64,000 bases of DNA from JBBQSN01 sp963825505 (GTDB lineage Bacteria; Actinomycetota; Actinomycetes; Actinomycetales; CAWJMD01). The position numbers were made by a program, and so were the translations under genes. The notes under the pieces are model-generated. The model made no database searches. It was given only the letters and a program-made list of their open reading frames with translations, and was not told where the DNA came from. The stretch spans positions 186,001 through 250,000 of the forward strand of contig CAWGTL010000014.1 of assembly GCA_963825505.1 (NCBI GenBank), in the 5' to 3' direction. Numbering within the stretch: the stretch's first letter is position 1; each line of letters opens with the position of its first letter. Shown piece after piece: positions 56,431 to 64,000 of the stretch.

Positions 56431-56852
56431 GCCCGGCCCTGGACGACCTCACCGTCGGCGACGAGGTGCTGCGCGCGTCGGTGCCGTTCGAGCGCGCCGA
56501 CCTGGTGCGCTACGCCGGGGCCAGCGGCGACTTCAACGTCATCCACTGGAACGGACGGATCGCCCAGGAGGTCGGCCTGCCCGACGTCATCGCGCACGGG
56601 ATGCTGACGATGGCGCGCGCGGTCGAGCCGGTCGTGGCCTGGTGCGGCGACCCGGGCGCGGTGGTCGAGTACGGCGTGCGGTTCACCAAGCCGGTGGTCG
56701 TCCCCGACCCGGGCCGTGCGGTGGTGGAGGTCGTCGGCGTGGTCGGCACGCTGGACCCCGAGGCCGGCACCGTCCGGGTCGACCTCACCGCCACCTGCGA
56801 CGGCACGCAGGTGCTGGGCAAGGCCCGCGCGGTCGTCCGGCTGCGGGCCTGA
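56427..56852 (+). CDS. hadB: HadB-like MaoC dehydratase
   Basis: The 141-residue hot-dog protein keeps the catalytic hydratase motif YAGASGDFNVIHWNGRIAQEVGLPDVIAHGMLTMA, with Asp and His in the DFNVIHW segment. It pairs with HadA to form the active dehydratase. The GTG start overlaps the hadA stop. The role in fatty acid elongation is by family; Nocardioidaceae lack mycolic acids, so a broader acyl substrate is likely. Confidence 0.85.
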   Translation: MSPALDDLTVGDEVLRASVPFERADLVRYAGASGDFNVIHWNGRIAQEVGLPDVIAHGMLTMARAVEPVVAWCGDPGAVVEYGVRFTKPVVVPDPGRAVVEVVGVVGTLDPEAGTVRVDLTATCDGTQVLGKARAVVRLRA

Positions 56853-56886
56853 GACCGCTGCCCCCGGCGCAGCGCCCACTGCGCTA

Positions 56887-56946
56887 GGCGAACCACCACC
56901 TCGCTGGGCTCGCAAGCCACGTGAACGTGGTGGTCGCCACGTCCAC
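56887..56946 (-). repeat. Dispersed 60-nt palindromic repeat, copy 2
   Basis: Read on the minus strand this matches 51973-52032 at 49 of 60 positions. On the plus strand GTGAACGTGG pairs with CCACGTCCAC (one mismatch). It lies between the convergent hadB and lacI genes and touches the lacI stop. Confidence 0.75.
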
Positions 56947-58032
56947 TAGGCCGACGATCGGGGGACGGGGCCGGTGGTGGCGCCCACCCGCAGCGTGGCG
57001 ACCATCGAGACGTCGTCGACGGACTCGCCGGCGAGCAGCCGGTTGATCATCTCGCCGGCGAGGCGGCCCTTCTCGGCCCCGGGCTGCTCCACGGTGGTGA
57101 GCTCGGGCGCCCAGGGGATGGCGACGCCGTCGAAGCCGGTGACGCTGAGGTCGCCGGGGACGTCGAGGCCGAGCGAGGCGGCCGCGGCGAGCACGCCGGC
57201 GGCGAGCACGTCGCTCTCGGCCAGCACGGCGGTCGGACGCACGGCGGGGTCGACGTCGAGCAGCGTGCGGGCGGCCTGCTCGCCGGCGGCGTGGGAGTTG
57301 GCGTCGACCTCGATCACCGGCACCGGGCCGAGCACGTCGCGCACGCCGAGGGCGCGCTCGCGGGCCTCGGTGACGCGGGCGCCGTTCAACCGCTCCTCGC
57401 TCACCAGCCCCTGGGCGCCGTCGAGCTCGAGCGGGAAGGCGATCACCGCGACCCGGGTGTGCCCGAGGTCACGCAGGTGCCGGGCGAGCCCGGCGGTGGC
57501 GGTGCGGTCGTCCACGAGCACGCGGGCGAGCCGCTCGTCCGGGGCCCCGCCCAGGCCGACCATCGGGACGCCGCGCGCGTGCAGGTGCGTGACGACCGGG
57601 TCGTCGGCGAGGCCGCAGCCGGCGATCACCACGCCGTCGAGGGCGGCGGTGGACATCCGGGCCACGCTGGATGCGTCGTGCGCCGGCCCCGTGCCGGCCG
57701 CCGGCGGTCGGGGGAGCAGCAGCATCGAGGACGCCGAGGCGTCGAGCGCGGCGGCGAGGCCGTCGAGCACGGCGGCCGAGTACGGGTCGCGGAAGGCGTA
57801 GAGCAGCCGCTCGGACAGCACCACCCCGACCACGCCGGTGCGGCCGCGGCGCAGCGAGCTGGCCAGCGGGTTCGGGCCGGACCAGCCCGAGCTCGGTGGC
57901 GGCGGCCAGCACCTTGTCGCGGGTGGCGTCGGTGACCGGCCGGGTGCCGCTGAACACGACCGACGCGGTCGACAGCGACACCCCGGCGAGGTCGGCGACC
58001 TGCTTGAGCGTGGCTTGACCGGACGGGCGCAT
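56946..58032 (-). pseudogene. LacI-family repressor gene with one frameshift
   Basis: The start MRPSGQATLKQVADLAGVSLSTASVVFSGTRPVTDATRDKVLAAATELG is a complete LacI helix-turn-helix and hinge. A single extra C in the plus-strand CCC at 57886-57888 shifts the frame. The sugar-binding domain continues as SGPNPLASSLRRGRTGVVGVVL and on to TGFDGVAIPWAPELTTVEQPGAEKGRLAGEMINRLLAG and GATTGP. Apart from that base the gene looks intact. Two LacI-type operators lie in front of it, and it probably controls the divergent MFS gene. Confidence 0.82.
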
Positions 58033-58045
58033 GGGAGCAGACTAG

Positions 58046-58071
58046 CGAATCGATTCGACCGAAACGATTCG
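58046..58071. promoter_or_regulatory. Two tandem LacI-type operators
   Basis: CGAATCGATTCG (58046-58057, perfect palindrome) and CGAAACGATTCG (58060-58071) share the form CGAAwCGATTCG with the central CG typical of LacI-family sites. They start 14 nt from the lacI ATG, in the divergent region with the MFS gene. Confidence 0.7.
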
Positions 58072-58148
58072 ACGGTGCCGCGGCCCGTCGACGTGCACCG
58101 TCGTGGACGCCGCCGTGAAGGCCGTCCGCGCACCAGACAGGAGCACCA

Positions 58149-59479
58149 GTGGCAGCGCGAGACGGGGGCGCCGGCGTGCGACCCGCCGAGGGTCCGTCGG
58201 TCGAGGGCCCGGTCGAGGCCCGGCCGGGCGACCGGGCCGGTCGCGAGACCACGCCGCAGGTGCGCAGCGCCCACGTCGGCCGTGATGGCCGCGTTCGTGA
58301 TGGCCGGGCGTCACCTTCGCCAGCTGGGCCTCGCGGATCCCGGACGTCAAGGACGCCCTCGACCTCACGCCGTCGCGGCTCGGCCTGGTGCTGATCGCGA
58401 TGAGCGCCGGGTCGGTCCTCGCGCTGCCGTCCGCGGGCGCGGTGATCAACCGTGCCGGCGTCGCCCGCACGGTCCTCGGCGGCGACGTCCTGTTCGACCA
58501 CGGCCGGTCTGACGCTCGCCGGCGCCGGCACGTCCGCCGGCTCGATCGTCCTCGTCGCGGCCGGGCCTGTTCGTCGCCGGCCTCGGCGTGGGCAGCTGGG
58601 ACGTCGCGATGAACGTCGAGGGGGCCGACGTCGAACGCCACCTCGGTCGCACCGTGATGCCGCACTACCACGCGGGTTTCAGCCTCGGCACCGTCGCAGC
58701 GGCCGGCCTCGGCGCGCTCGCCTCGTGGGCCCGCTTCCCCGTCGTCGCGCACCTCGTCCTGGCCGTCGCGCTCGCGCTCGTGGTCGTGCTGTGGGCCACC
58801 CGGCGGTTCCTGCCGCAGGCCGTGCACGAGGACGCACGACGAGACCGCGCCGCCCGCACGGCACCCGCTGTCGTACTTCCGCGAGCCGCGCACCCTGCTC
58901 GTCGGTGTCGTCGTCCTGGCCGCCGCCTTCACCGAGGGCGCGGCCAACGACTGGCTGTCGGTGGCGATCCGGGAGGGCTACGACACCGAGGCGTGGGTCG
59001 GCGTGCTCGGCTTCGCCGCCTTCGTCTCCGCGATGACGTTCGGCCGGGTGCTCGGCACCCGCTGGCTCGACACCTACGGCCGGGTCAAGGTGCTGTGGGG
59101 CGCGTTCGCGCTCGCCGGCGTCGGCGCCCTGCTGGTGATCCTCGGTCCGACGATCGGCCTGGTGGCCGCGTTCGTCGGCTCGCTGCTGTGGGGCGTCGGC
59201 GCCTCGCTCGGCTTCCCGGTGGGCATGAGCGCCGCCGCCGACGACGCCCGCCACGCGGCCGCGCGGGTCAGCGTCGTCGCCTCGATCGGCTACTGCGCCT
59301 TCCTCGCCGGCCCGCCGCTGCTGGGCTTCCTCGGCGACCACCACGGCGTGCTGCCCTCGCTCCTGGTCGTGGTCGCCCTGACCATCCCGGCGATGCTCGT
59401 GGTCCCCGCCACCAAGCCGCTGCCGGGCTCGGACGCCGACCGCTCCGAGCAGGGCGAGGACGCCCGGCCACCAGCCTGA
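58149..59479 (+). pseudogene. MFS transporter gene broken by several single-base insertions
   Basis: Pieces in shifting frames together read as one MFS protein: VMAAFVMAG, then VTFASWASRIPDVKDALDLTPSRLGLVLIAMSAGSVLALPSAG, then GSWDVAMNVEGADVERHLGRTVMPHYHAGFSLGT, then SYFREPRTLLVGVVVLAAAFTEGAANDWLSVAIREGYDTEAWVGVLGF and the last five helices to 59479. At least five +1 shifts are needed (near 58283, 58307, 58500, 58565 and 58835). Each is cured by removing one base, often a G in a GG or GGG run. The GTG at 58149 has an AGGAG site. Sequencing insertion errors or real decay could explain it. Confidence 0.75.
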
Positions 59480-59490
59480 TCCGGTGCCCG

Positions 59491-59496
59491 TAGCCT
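59491..59496 (+). promoter_or_regulatory. -10 box TAGCCT of murB
   Basis: TAGCCT lies six nucleotides before the GTG of murB. The segment AGCCTGAACCGGTGCCC (59492-59508) nearly repeats 59473-59489, so the start region is duplicated in tandem. Confidence 0.5.
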
Positions 59497-59502
59497 GAAC
59501 CG

Positions 59503-60555
59503 GTGCCCCAGCCCGACCCCGCCGACGCCTCCGTGACCCGGCTGGCCGACCTCACCACGCTGCGGGTGGGCGGCCCGGCGGCGCGCACCGTGGTGGCCGG
59601 CGACGAGGCCGCGCTGGTCGAGGCGGTCTCCGCGGCCGACGCCGCCGGCGAGCCCGTCCTGCTCGTGGCCGGGGGGTCGAACCTGCTGGTGGCCGACGCC
59701 GGCTTCGAGGGCACCGTGGTGCAGGTGCGCACCCGCGGCGTGACGGTGCTGAGCCACGACGCCTGCTCGGGCGCGAGCGTGCAGGTCGCCGCCGGCGAGC
59801 CGTGGGACGACCTCGTCGCCCACGCCGTCGAGCAGGGCTGGACCGGGGTCGAGGCGCTGTCCGGCATCCCGGGCTCCACCGGTGCGACCCCGGTGCAGAA
59901 CGTCGGTGCCTACGGCCAGGAGGTCGCCCAGACCGTCGCGAGCGTCCGCACCTGGGACCGGGTGCTGCGTGGCGTCCGCACCTTCGCCGCGTCCGACTGC
60001 CGGTTCGGGTACCGCACCTCGCGGTTCAAGGTCGACCCCGGACGCTTCGTCGTCCTCGACGTCACCTTCCAGCTCCCGCTCGGCGACCTCGGGACGCCCG
60101 TGGCCTACGCCGAGCTGGCCCGCGCCCTCGGGGTGGAGGTCGGACAGCGGGCGCCCACGGCCGCCGTCCGCGAGGCCGTGCTGGGACTGCGGCGCGGCAA
60201 GGGCATGGTGCTCGACGCCGCCGACCACGACACCTGGAGCGCCGGGTCGTTCTTCACCAACCCGGTGCTGCCCGCCGACGCCGCTCTGCCCGAGGGTGCG
60301 CCGCGCTTCCCGGCGGCCGGCGGCGCGGTGAAGACCAGCGCCGCCTGGCTGATCGAGCACGCCGGCTTCGGCAAGGGGTTCGGCCTGCCGGGCCCGGCGT
60401 CGCTGTCGACCAAGCACACCCTCGCGCTCACCAACCGCGGCGAGGCGTCCGCCGACGACCTGGTGGCGCTCGCCCGCACCGTCCGCGACGGCGTGCGCGA
60501 CCGCTTCGGCATCACGCTGGAGCACGAGCCGGTGCTGGTGGGGCTGCGTCTCTGA
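59503..60555 (+). CDS. murB: UDP-N-acetylenolpyruvoylglucosamine reductase
   Basis: MurB makes UDP-MurNAc for peptidoglycan. The 350-residue protein shows TTLRVGGPAARTVVA, the FAD-binding LLVAGGSNLLVADAGFEGTVVQV, GIPGSTGATPVQNVGAYGQEVAQTV, CRFGYRTSRFK, and the catalytic Ser in SAGSFFTNPVLP with AWLIEHAGFGKGF and LSTKHTLALTNRG. It is the type I form. murB after hadAB is common in actinobacteria; here two damaged genes lie between. Confidence 0.94.
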   Translation: MPQPDPADASVTRLADLTTLRVGGPAARTVVAGDEAALVEAVSAADAAGEPVLLVAGGSNLLVADAGFEGTVVQVRTRGVTVLSHDACSGASVQVAAGEPWDDLVAHAVEQGWTGVEALSGIPGSTGATPVQNVGAYGQEVAQTVASVRTWDRVLRGVRTFAASDCRFGYRTSRFKVDPGRFVVLDVTFQLPLGDLGTPVAYAELARALGVEVGQRAPTAAVREAVLGLRRGKGMVLDAADHDTWSAGSFFTNPVLPADAALPEGAPRFPAAGGAVKTSAAWLIEHAGFGKGFGLPGPASLSTKHTLALTNRGEASADDLVALARTVRDGVRDRFGITLEHEPVLVGLRL

Positions 60556-60561
60556 CTCCTG

Positions 60562-60613
60562 CGAGTTGTCACCACCGCAGCAGGTCCGGACCTGGGCTGG
60601 TGGTGACAACTCG
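60562..60613. terminator. Bidirectional hairpin between murB and the GntR gene
   Basis: CGAGTTGTCACCACC (60562-60576) pairs perfectly over 15 bp with GGTGGTGACAACTCG (60599-60613). The 22-nt loop contains a second palindrome, AGGTCCGGACCT. It separates two convergent genes. Confidence 0.8.
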
Positions 60614-60614
60614 A

Positions 60615-60986
60615 CTAGGGGGTGCGCAGCAGGCCGGCCACGAGGTCGAGCACCGCGGAGTCGGCCAGTCCCGCCGCGCGCGCCCGCTCCACGAGCGACC
60701 GGGCGGCGCGGGCCACCTCGGCCCCGGCCTCCACCGGCGCTCCGGTGACCACGGTGCCCACGCGGCGGCGGCTCGCCACCACGCCGTCGGCCTCGAGCTC
60801 GCGGTAGGCGCGCGCGACGGTGCCGGTGGCGATGCCGAGGTCGGCAGCCAGCGCCCGCACGGTCGGCAGCCGGTCGCCCGCCCGCAGCGCGCCGGACGCC
60901 ACGTACCCGGCCACCTGGGCGCGGACCTGCTCGAAGGGCGGCACGGCCGAGCCCAGGTCGACCTCGAGCCGCGGCGGGCCGGTCAC
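60615..60986 (-). CDS. GntR-family regulator, YtrA subfamily
   Basis: The 123-residue protein has a GntR winged helix (PPFEQVRAQVAGYVASGALRAGDRLPTVRALAADLGIATGTVARAYRELEADGVVASRRRVGTVV) and only a short helical C-terminal tail, the mark of YtrA regulators. YtrA genes usually sit in operons with membrane proteins. Here the GTG overlaps the stop of the upstream membrane protein as GTGA. The operator is probably the inverted repeat at 61904-61929. Confidence 0.88.
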   Translation of the reverse strand: MTGPPRLEVDLGSAVPPFEQVRAQVAGYVASGALRAGDRLPTVRALAADLGIATGTVARAYRELEADGVVASRRRVGTVVTGAPVEAGAEVARAARSLVERARAAGLADSAVLDLVAGLLRTP

Positions 60987-61894
60987 GCCGGCACCACCGG
61001 GACCGGCAGCGGCGCGGGTGCGGGGGCCGGCACCCGCGGGGCCGGGACGGCGAGCACGGCGACGCCCACCAGCCCGGCCAGCCCGCCCACGACAGCCAGC
61101 ACGACGCCGAGAGCGCCGAACCCGGCGGCGCCGTCGGCGACACCGCGGGTCGCGCTGCCGGCGGTCAGCAGCAGCCCGGCGAGGGTCAGCCCCGCACCGG
61201 ACGCCGCCCCGCGCAGCACCCGGTGCGCGCCGGCCCGGCGCAGGGCTGTGTCGGTGGCCGGATCGGCCGCCGCCACCGCCGGGCGCGACACGACGAGGTG
61301 CAGCGCGAGCGCCACCAGGACGGCGAGCACGACCAGGCCCGCGAGCACGGGCAGGACGTAGAACGCCCCGGGGAACGGGCCGGCCGACGACGTGCCGGCG
61401 CCGTCCTGGCCCTCCCAGGCCCGGGTGAGGGCGCGTCCGGTCCCGTCCGCCGCCACGACGCCGACCAGCCCGGTGACCACGACGGCGCCCGCGAGCACGG
61501 CCGCGGCCACCAGCGCCGGTCGCGGCAGGACGTCGGCGACCCGGCGCCGCACCAGCAGTCCGCTGCGCCGGGTTCCGGTCGGACGCGGCCAGGTGACCTC
61601 GGTGAGGGCCAGCACCAGCGTGTGGGCGCAGGCGGCCACGAGGAACACCACCGCCAGCAGCCGTCCGGCACCGAGCCCGTCGACCGACCGGGACAGCGCC
61701 GCCCAGCCCGCGACCGCGCCGACCGCTGCCACGACCGCGAGGACGCCGCCGGTCACCGCGTGCCGCCGCGCCGCCGCCGTCGCCGGACCGATCTCGCCGT
61801 CGGGACGGCTGGTGACCGCGAGGACCAGCAGGACGACGAGCGCCAGCGGCAGCAGCACCGCGAGCGGGAGCAGGACGAGCAGACCGGACGCCAT
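60983..61894 (-). CDS. Multi-pass membrane protein in a GntR operon
   Basis: The 303-residue protein has about eight hydrophobic helices, Ala/Val/Leu-rich, ending in a proline-rich tail. It may belong to the DUF1648/SdpI-like proteins often paired with YtrA regulators, but I see no decisive motif. GGAGGAACCC precedes the ATG at 61894. It would be the first gene of a two-gene, self-regulated operon. Function unknown. Confidence 0.65.
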   Translation of the reverse strand: MASGLLVLLPLAVLLPLALVVLLVLAVTSRPDGEIGPATAAARRHAVTGGVLAVVAAVGAVAGWAALSRSVDGLGAGRLLAVVFLVAACAHTLVLALTEVTWPRPTGTRRSGLLVRRRVADVLPRPALVAAAVLAGAVVVTGLVGVVAADGTGRALTRAWEGQDGAGTSSAGPFPGAFYVLPVLAGLVVLAVLVALALHLVVSRPAVAAADPATDTALRRAGAHRVLRGAASGAGLTLAGLLLTAGSATRGVADGAAGFGALGVVLAVVGGLAGLVGVAVLAVPAPRVPAPAPAPLPVPVVPA

Positions 61895-61903
61895 GGGTTC
61901 CTC

Positions 61904-61929
61904 CAATGAGTCAATGAACTGACTCATTG
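61904..61929. promoter_or_regulatory. GntR (YtrA-type) operator
   Basis: CAATGAGTCA and TGACTCATTG form a perfect 10-bp inverted repeat with a 6-nt spacer. It starts ten nucleotides before the membrane-protein ATG and is AT-rich against its surroundings, as expected for a repressor site over a promoter. Confidence 0.8.
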
Positions 61930-61951
61930 ATGCACAGCCTCGAGCGCGGCG

Positions 61952-62659
61952 TCAAGCGGTGCCGGCACGCTCCAGCACCAGCTCGACCAATCGCGGGTCG
62001 ACGACCGGCACCCCGTCGCGCACCGGGACGAGCGGGGTGGCGACGACGTCGGCGCCGACGCGGGCGAGCCGGTCGTGGAACGCCCCGGGGGCGAGCAGGT
62101 ACGCCGCGACGGCGACCCGCCGACCGGGGTGGTCCGCCCGGGCGCGAGCCACGGCCTCGGCGACGGGCGGGGTGGCGATCGAACCGAATCCGACCGAGAC
62201 GGGGCCCTCCCAGCGCTCGCGGACGGCGTCGACCACGGCCGCGACGTCGGCCACCGCGCGTGCGTCGCTGGACCCGGCGGCGGCGACCACCACGGCGTCC
62301 CCGGCCTCAGACCCGTTCTCGCGCAGGCGCTGCACGAGCAGCTCGGCGAGCCGGGGGTCGGGGCCGAGGGCGGCAGCGGCCGCGGCCCCGGGAACGGACG
62401 CCACGGCCGACGCGATGTCGACGTGGACGTGGTAGCCGCCGGACAGCAGCAGCGGCACCACGACGATCGGCGAGAACCCCTCTGCCCGAGCGTGTTCGAC
62501 CACCTCACCGACCTGGGGGTGCTGGACGTCGACCCAGGTCTCGAGAACCTGGTGACCGGCTGCCCGGGCGCGGACCGCGGCCACCAGCGCGGAGACCGCC
62601 GACTGCCCGAGCGGGTCGGCCGTGCCGTGCGAGCACAGCACCAGCGCGCGGCCGCTCAC
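61952..62659 (-). CDS. Sirohydrochlorin chelatase-like protein (CbiX/SirB)
   Basis: The 235-residue protein has two CbiX-type halves. The first has RALVLCSHGTADPLGQSAVSAL (His in SHGT as metal ligand) and IVVVPLLLSGGYHVHVDIAS (second His pair). The second repeats VAVAAYLLAPGAFHDRL. It can insert Fe2+ into sirohydrochlorin to finish siroheme, complementing the CysG protein at 50759-51976, which lacks a convincing chelatase signature of its own. GTG at 62659 is the start. Confidence 0.87.
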   Translation of the reverse strand: MSGRALVLCSHGTADPLGQSAVSALVAAVRARAAGHQVLETWVDVQHPQVGEVVEHARAEGFSPIVVVPLLLSGGYHVHVDIASAVASVPGAAAAAALGPDPRLAELLVQRLRENGSEAGDAVVVAAAGSSDARAVADVAAVVDAVRERWEGPVSVGFGSIATPPVAEAVARARADHPGRRVAVAAYLLAPGAFHDRLARVGADVVATPLVPVRDGVPVVDPRLVELVLERAGTA

Positions 62660-62669
62660 GCCGGCGTGC

Positions 62670-63704
62670 TCACGACGCGAGCCACTCGTCGACCCCCGCC
62701 AGGAGCTGCTTCTTCACGTCGTCCGGTGCGACGCTGGCGCGCACCGACGAGGCCGCCAGGGCGGCAACAGCGGGGTCGCTCATGGCGTGATCGATTCTGG
62801 CGGAATGGTACTGGGCGAGGAGGCGGGACCCGAACAGCAGCGGGTCGTCGGCGCCGAGGGCGATCGTGGCGCCTGCCTCGACGAGCGCGGGGAGGGGCAC
62901 GTCGGCGAGCGTGGCGAACACGCCGAGCGAGACGTTGCTCGCCGGGCACACCTCGAGCGCGATGCCGGCGTCGACCACGCGCCGGAGCACCGCGGGGTCC
63001 TCGCCCGACCGCACGCCGTGGCCGATCCTGGTGGGGGACAGGTGATCGAGGGTCACCTGGACGTGGTCGGGCCCGAGCAGCTCGCCGCTGTGCGGCACGC
63101 ACGCCAGGCCGGCACGGCGAGCGAGGTCGAAGGCCGGGGCGAACTCGGAGGTCCAACCGCGCCGCTCGTCGTTCGACAGGCCGAACCCGACGACCGTCCC
63201 CGGGCCCTCGCCCTGGTACCGGACGGCGAGCCGTGCCAGCGTGCGGGCGTCGAGCGGGTGCCGGATCCGGCTGGCCGCCACCACGACGGCGACCTGCGTG
63301 CCGGTGGCGAGGGAGGCCGCCCGCGCCTCGTCGAGCACGATCTCCAGCGCCGGCGTGACACCCCCGACGAACGGGGCGTACGACGTCGGGTCGACCTGCA
63401 GCTCCAGCCAGCGCGAGCCCTCGGCGGCGTCGTCCTCGGCGGCCTCGCGGACGATCCGGCGCATCGCGGCCTCGTCGCGGACGACCGCCCGGGCGGCGTC
63501 GTAGAGCCGCTGGAACCGGAACCACCCGCGGGCGTCGGAGGTGAGGTGGATTGCCTGCTGGTCGCGCAAGGAGGCCGGCAGCCGGATGCCGCGGGCGTCG
63601 GCCATCTCGATCAGGGTCGAGGGACGCATCGAGCCGGTGAAGTGCAGGTGCAGGTGCGCCTTCGGCAACGTGGCGAGGTCGCGTCCCTCGTCACCGTCCG
63701 GCAT
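62670..63704 (-). CDS. Adenosine deaminase-family protein
   Basis: The 344-residue amidohydrolase has LPKAHLHLHFTGSMRP (metal HxH), HSGELLG (metal His and catalytic Glu), TRIGHGV and ALGADDPLLF (catalytic Asp pair). The HLHFTGS variant differs from the usual HxHLDG. The LELQVDPTSYAPFVG segment is typical of the actinobacterial branch. It lies ten nucleotides upstream of the chelatase gene on the same strand. Substrate (adenosine, or a modified purine or adenine derivative) is by family only. Confidence 0.87.
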   Translation of the reverse strand: MPDGDEGRDLATLPKAHLHLHFTGSMRPSTLIEMADARGIRLPASLRDQQAIHLTSDARGWFRFQRLYDAARAVVRDEAAMRRIVREAAEDDAAEGSRWLELQVDPTSYAPFVGGVTPALEIVLDEARAASLATGTQVAVVVAASRIRHPLDARTLARLAVRYQGEGPGTVVGFGLSNDERRGWTSEFAPAFDLARRAGLACVPHSGELLGPDHVQVTLDHLSPTRIGHGVRSGEDPAVLRRVVDAGIALEVCPASNVSLGVFATLADVPLPALVEAGATIALGADDPLLFGSRLLAQYHSARIDHAMSDPAVAALAASSVRASVAPDDVKKQLLAGVDEWLAS

Positions 63705-63724
63705 CCCCCGAGTCTGCCAGCGGC

Positions 63725-64000
63725 TCAGCCGGTGCGTCCCGGCGGCCTGATCAGCCCGCGATCGAGCGCCACGGTGACCGCGCGGGTGCGGTCGTCGACC
63801 CCCAGCTTGGCGAACAGCCGCAGCAGGTGGGTCTTCACCGTCGACTCGCCGATGAACAGCTCGCGTCCGATCTCGGCGTTGGTGAGTCCGCGGGCCACGC
63901 CGTCGAGCACCTCGATCTCCCGTCGCGTCGGCACCGGCTGGTCGGGCTGGCGGGCGCGCCGGACCAGGTGCCCGGCCACCGAGGGCGCGAGCACGGTCTC
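63725..64000 (-). CDS. LuxR/NarL-type response regulator, C-terminal part (cut by window end)
   Basis: Only the last 91 residues are in the window. They contain the LuxR helix-turn-helix PTRREIEVLDGVARGLTNAEIGRELFIGESTVKTHLLRLFAKLGVDDRTRAVTVALDRGLI. The linker LAPSVAGHLVRRAR is the one typical of NarL/FixJ response regulators, so a receiver domain is expected beyond position 64000. The partner kinase is not visible. Confidence 0.85.
   Translation of the reverse strand, partial: ETVLAPSVAGHLVRRARQPDQPVPTRREIEVLDGVARGLTNAEIGRELFIGESTVKTHLLRLFAKLGVDDRTRAVTVALDRGLIRPPGRTG

Overview
The window comes from a very GC-rich (roughly 70% or more by eye) actinobacterial chromosome. Gene content points to the Propionibacteriales, most likely Nocardioidaceae, but no rRNA or species marker is present, so this is an inference. 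Supporting features are the rpfB-rsmA-ispE order, a sepX-like divisome gene beside tRNA-Ala(CGC), the tRNA-Thr/tRNA-Met/rpmG/hadAB block, F420-type oxidoreductase genes, KorAB, many GTG starts with 4-nt GTGA overlaps, and several genes with a TANNNT box only 6-7 nt before the start codon, as expected for leaderless mRNAs.

Layout. 1-2.5 kb: sepX-like gene, an intact IS30-family insertion sequence sitting between the arms of a long inverted repeat, and tRNA-Ala. 2.5-12.8 kb: housekeeping genes (DUF72, protein O-mannosyltransferase, RsmI, an aminotransferase, a membrane diguanylate cyclase, MetG, TatD). 13.0-17.9 kb: rpfB-rsmA-ispE and an ABC-F ATPase. 18-22.5 kb: methyltransferase, LuxR, MarR and a lipoprotein. 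22.6-25.6 kb: korAB. 25.7-28.3 kb: VapBC, PPK2, arylamine N-acetyltransferase and a 36-residue lipoprotein gene. 28.3-38.0 kb: a tandem repeat array running into the promoter of a reduced nuo operon (A, B, C, H, I, J, K-L, M, N; no D, E, F or G). 38-47 kb: an accessory-like stretch with RidA, an ECF41 sigma factor and its carboxymuconolactone decarboxylase partner, a dehalogenase-like hydrolase, MazEF, a broken VapC with an intact antitoxin, and secreted or orphan proteins. 47-52 kb: HtpX and a sulfur assimilation operon (leader peptide, sulfite reductase, CysH, siroheme synthase). 52-56.9 kb: hydrolase, YajQ, tRNA-Tyr, a DUF4352 protein, tRNA-Thr, tRNA-Met, rpmG, hadAB. 57-60.6 kb: frameshifted lacI and MFS genes around paired operators, then murB. 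60.6-64 kb: a GntR/YtrA-type unit with a clear operator, sirohydrochlorin chelatase, adenosine deaminase and a truncated LuxR response regulator.

How the genes work together. Sulfite reductase, APS reductase, CysG and the separate SirB-type chelatase form a sulfate-to-sulfide route with its siroheme cofactor. KorAB would reduce ferredoxin. The nuo cluster lacks the NADH-input module (E, F, G) and also NuoD, so it either works with a donor other than NADH and borrows NuoD, or is a partial second complex I. The most unusual region is this nuo operon. It has an alternating 45/46-nt tandem array up to the nuoA promoter, two 66-nt MIRU-like coupling cassettes, nuoK and nuoL in one uninterrupted frame, a charged coiled-coil insert in NuoL and a +1 frameshift in nuoM.
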